15,985 nucleotides of DNA from RFTU01 sp049423145 (GTDB lineage Bacteria; Pseudomonadota; Gammaproteobacteria; Burkholderiales; Burkholderiaceae_C), in assembly GCA_049423145.1 (NCBI GenBank), contig JBMSQF010000057.1:1-15985 (forward strand). Reading direction: 5' to 3'. Positions 15,010 through 15,985 of this stretch are shown piece by piece. A program made the translations under genes and the position numbers. Below the pieces are notes generated by a model, which searched no databases, was not told where the DNA came from, and saw only the letters and a program-made list of their open reading frames with translations. The stretch's first letter is position 1; every line of letters begins with the position of its first letter.

Positions 15010-15960
15010 ATGGCAGAAGACAACTGGGCCCTGCGCGGCGACTTGCTGGATTTCACAGGCGAACCCGCTTGGGCTGACCTCCAACCCCCTGCGCTTCGTT
15101 GGCGCCCCGCCCACTGGCTGCTGATCCGGGGTTCGCGAATTGAAGCCGTTCAGGCCGAGCCACCTGGCCCCGACTGGCGACGCGTCGATCACGCGGGCCG
15201 ACTCATCCTGCCAGGCTTCATCGACACGCATGTCCATGGCCCACAGATCGATGTCTTGGCCAGCTACGGGACCGAGCTGCTGGATTGGCTGGAAAACCAC
15301 ACCTTCCCCGCAGAGGCACGATACGCAGACGAGCGCGTGGCGCAAGCCGGTGCGGAACGCTTCATCCAGGCCCTGTTTCAGAACGGCACGACGGCGGCAC
15401 TCGCGTTCTCCACGGTTCACGAAGGGGCCACCCACGCGCTGTTTGACGCCGCGCACCGCCAGGGCATGCGGCTGATCACGGGCAAGGTGCTGATGGACCG
15501 CCACGTGCCGGATGCGGTCCGGGACGATGTGCCCGGGGCCGAGGCGGCCAGCCGAAGGCTCATCAGCCGCTGGCACGGTTCAGGCCGTTGCGCTTATGCG
15601 GTCACGCCGCGCTTTGCGCCTACGTCTACGCAGGCGCAGTTGGCCATGGCCGGTGCGTTGCTGCGCGAAGACCCCAGTCTCTACCTGCAGACCCACGTGG
15701 CGGAGAACCAGGCCGAAGTTCAGTGGGTTCGGGAACTGTTCCCTGGGGCGCGCAGCTACCTGGACGTGTACGGTGGCAATGGCCTCCTGCACCGACGAAC
15801 GGTGCTGGCCCATGGGATCTGGCTCAATGATCAAGACCGTGCGCAGTTGCGCGGTGGTGACCAGTCCACCATTGGCTGCGATGAACTCGTGGAGCAGCAC
15901 CCGGCAATGGTGCCGCCGGCGACGACACCACCCAAGTCACCCTGTGCGCAAGGTAGGTGA
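15010..15960 (+). CDS. guaD: Guanine deaminase, 3' part replaced by unrelated sequence
   Basis: GuaD hydrolyses guanine to xanthine and ammonia, feeding the divergent xanthine dehydrogenase. The N-terminal 281 residues are a clear guanine deaminase: PGFIDTHVHGPQ with zinc ligands His74 and His76, SYGTELLDWLENHTFPAEARY, GTTAALAFSTVH, QTHVAEN with His229, and VLAHGIWL with His268. Similarity ends at about Arg281 (15852). The remaining 35 residues, up to the TGA at 15960, resemble nothing in this family and are rich in proline and threonine. The expected CPTSN and TDVGGG segments, the latter with the last zinc ligand Asp, are absent in all three plus frames of the tail, so this is not a simple frameshift. 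The family usually has about 430 residues; the product as it stands should be inactive. The start is the ATG nearest the conserved region and lacks a good ribosome binding site. Confidence 0.85.
   Translation: MAEDNWALRGDLLDFTGEPAWADLQPPALRWRPAHWLLIRGSRIEAVQAEPPGPDWRRVDHAGRLILPGFIDTHVHGPQIDVLASYGTELLDWLENHTFPAEARYADERVAQAGAERFIQALFQNGTTAALAFSTVHEGATHALFDAAHRQGMRLITGKVLMDRHVPDAVRDDVPGAEAASRRLISRWHGSGRCAYAVTPRFAPTSTQAQLAMAGALLREDPSLYLQTHVAENQAEVQWVRELFPGARSYLDVYGGNGLLHRRTVLAHGIWLNDQDRAQLRGGDQSTIGCDELVEQHPAMVPPATTPPKSPCAQGR
15841..15852. other. Junction where guaD similarity ends (shared 12-base word)
   Basis: GCGCAGTTGCGC encodes the last guaD-like residues AQLR on the plus strand. Read on the minus strand it encodes AQLR again, as the natural continuation of the fragment starting at 15900. 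The word thus fits both sides, as expected for a join through short homology. It may be a genomic rearrangement or an artefact of amplification or assembly. Confidence 0.55.
15841..15900 (-). CDS. Possible N-terminal fragment of an AbiEi-type antitoxin/regulator-like protein
   Basis: From a GTG at 15900 the minus strand reads LLHEFIAANGGLVTTAQLR after the start residue, then runs into antisense guaD. This pattern, a short helix followed by AxxGGLVTTAQLR, recalls the N-terminal helix-turn-helix of AbiEi-type antitoxin/regulator proteins, common in actinobacteria. An in-frame TGA lies a short way upstream of the GTG, which supports a gene start in this area. No clear ribosome binding site precedes the GTG. 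Only about 20 residues are available, so the family resemblance is a guess. The open frame continuing to 15580 beyond the junction is a shadow of guaD. Confidence 0.3.
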
Positions 15961-15970
15961 GGAGACGCAA

Positions 15971-15985
15971 ATGCCTCCGCCCGCC
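15971..15985 (+). CDS. Possible start of an unknown gene running off the right edge
   Basis: An ATG at 15971 follows GGTGAGGAG with a six-base spacer, the best ribosome binding site seen next to any start in this window. Only five codons (MPPPA) are available, so no function can be given. It would be divergent from the minus-strand fragment starting at 15900. Confidence 0.35.

Noticed and set aside
13858..15960. Very long plus-strand open frame (700 codons) opposite xdhA running into guaD
   Set aside because: Only the part from 15010 encodes a recognisable protein; the rest is antisense to xdhA, open because of GC-rich codon use.
15841..15985. Simple frameshift as the cause of the guaD break
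   Set aside because: None of the three plus frames after 15852 restores the expected CPTSN or TDVGGG segments.
1..15985. CRISPR array, insertion sequence, integrase, prophage or a new multi-gene defence system
   Set aside because: No regularly spaced repeats, transposase or phage motifs were seen; every sizeable gene belongs to a known housekeeping or catabolic family, and only the short right-end fragment hints at accessory DNA.

Overview
The window is a GC-rich (about two-thirds by eye), tightly packed chromosomal segment of a Gram-negative bacterium, most likely a betaproteobacterium of the order Burkholderiales (Comamonadaceae or a related family). Pointers are the general porin of the Burkholderiales type, a monofunctional RelA followed by tRNA-Val(GAC), an OmpR-type regulator, 3-hydroxybutyrate dehydrogenase (polyhydroxybutyrate metabolism), the MEP-pathway pair ispD-ispF and a three-gene xdhABC set. 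Species cannot be fixed from the sequence alone.

Layout from left to right. (1) 1-2783 minus: mfd, transcription-repair coupling factor, cut by the left edge. (2) 2811-4063 plus: ispD-ispF with an ATGA overlap, divergent from mfd across only 27 bp. (3) 4075-5728 minus: an OmpR-family response regulator with no kinase beside it and, upstream of it, bdhA. (4) 5821-8924 plus: an alpha/beta hydrolase whose stop overlaps the GTG start of relA, followed by tRNA-Val(GAC) and a hairpin terminator that can serve both strands. (5) 9083-10069 minus: an outer-membrane porin. (6) 10158-14949 minus: xdhA-xdhB-xdhC, joined by two ATGA overlaps. (7) 15010 to about 15852 plus: guaD, guanine deaminase, divergent from xdhA. 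guaD and xdhABC together would take guanine to xanthine and then urate.

The right end is anomalous. Guanine deaminase similarity stops abruptly near 15850. The last roughly 135 bases look like an intergenic region between two divergent genes of other origin: on the minus strand a start that resembles the N-terminus of AbiEi-type antitoxin/regulator proteins, and on the plus strand an ATG at 15971 behind a strong ribosome binding site. A 12-base word at 15841-15852 fits both sides of the join. This suggests a rearrangement or a chimeric contig end rather than an intact guaD.

Everything else is ordinary housekeeping or catabolic gene content. I see no CRISPR array, insertion sequence, prophage or evident new multi-gene system. 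No gene-free stretch exceeds 300 bases. The gaps are 2784-2810, 4064-4074, 4831-4939, 5729-5820, 8925-8943, 9021-9082, 10070-10157, 14950-15009 and the tail after about 15852; what they hold is described in the entries.
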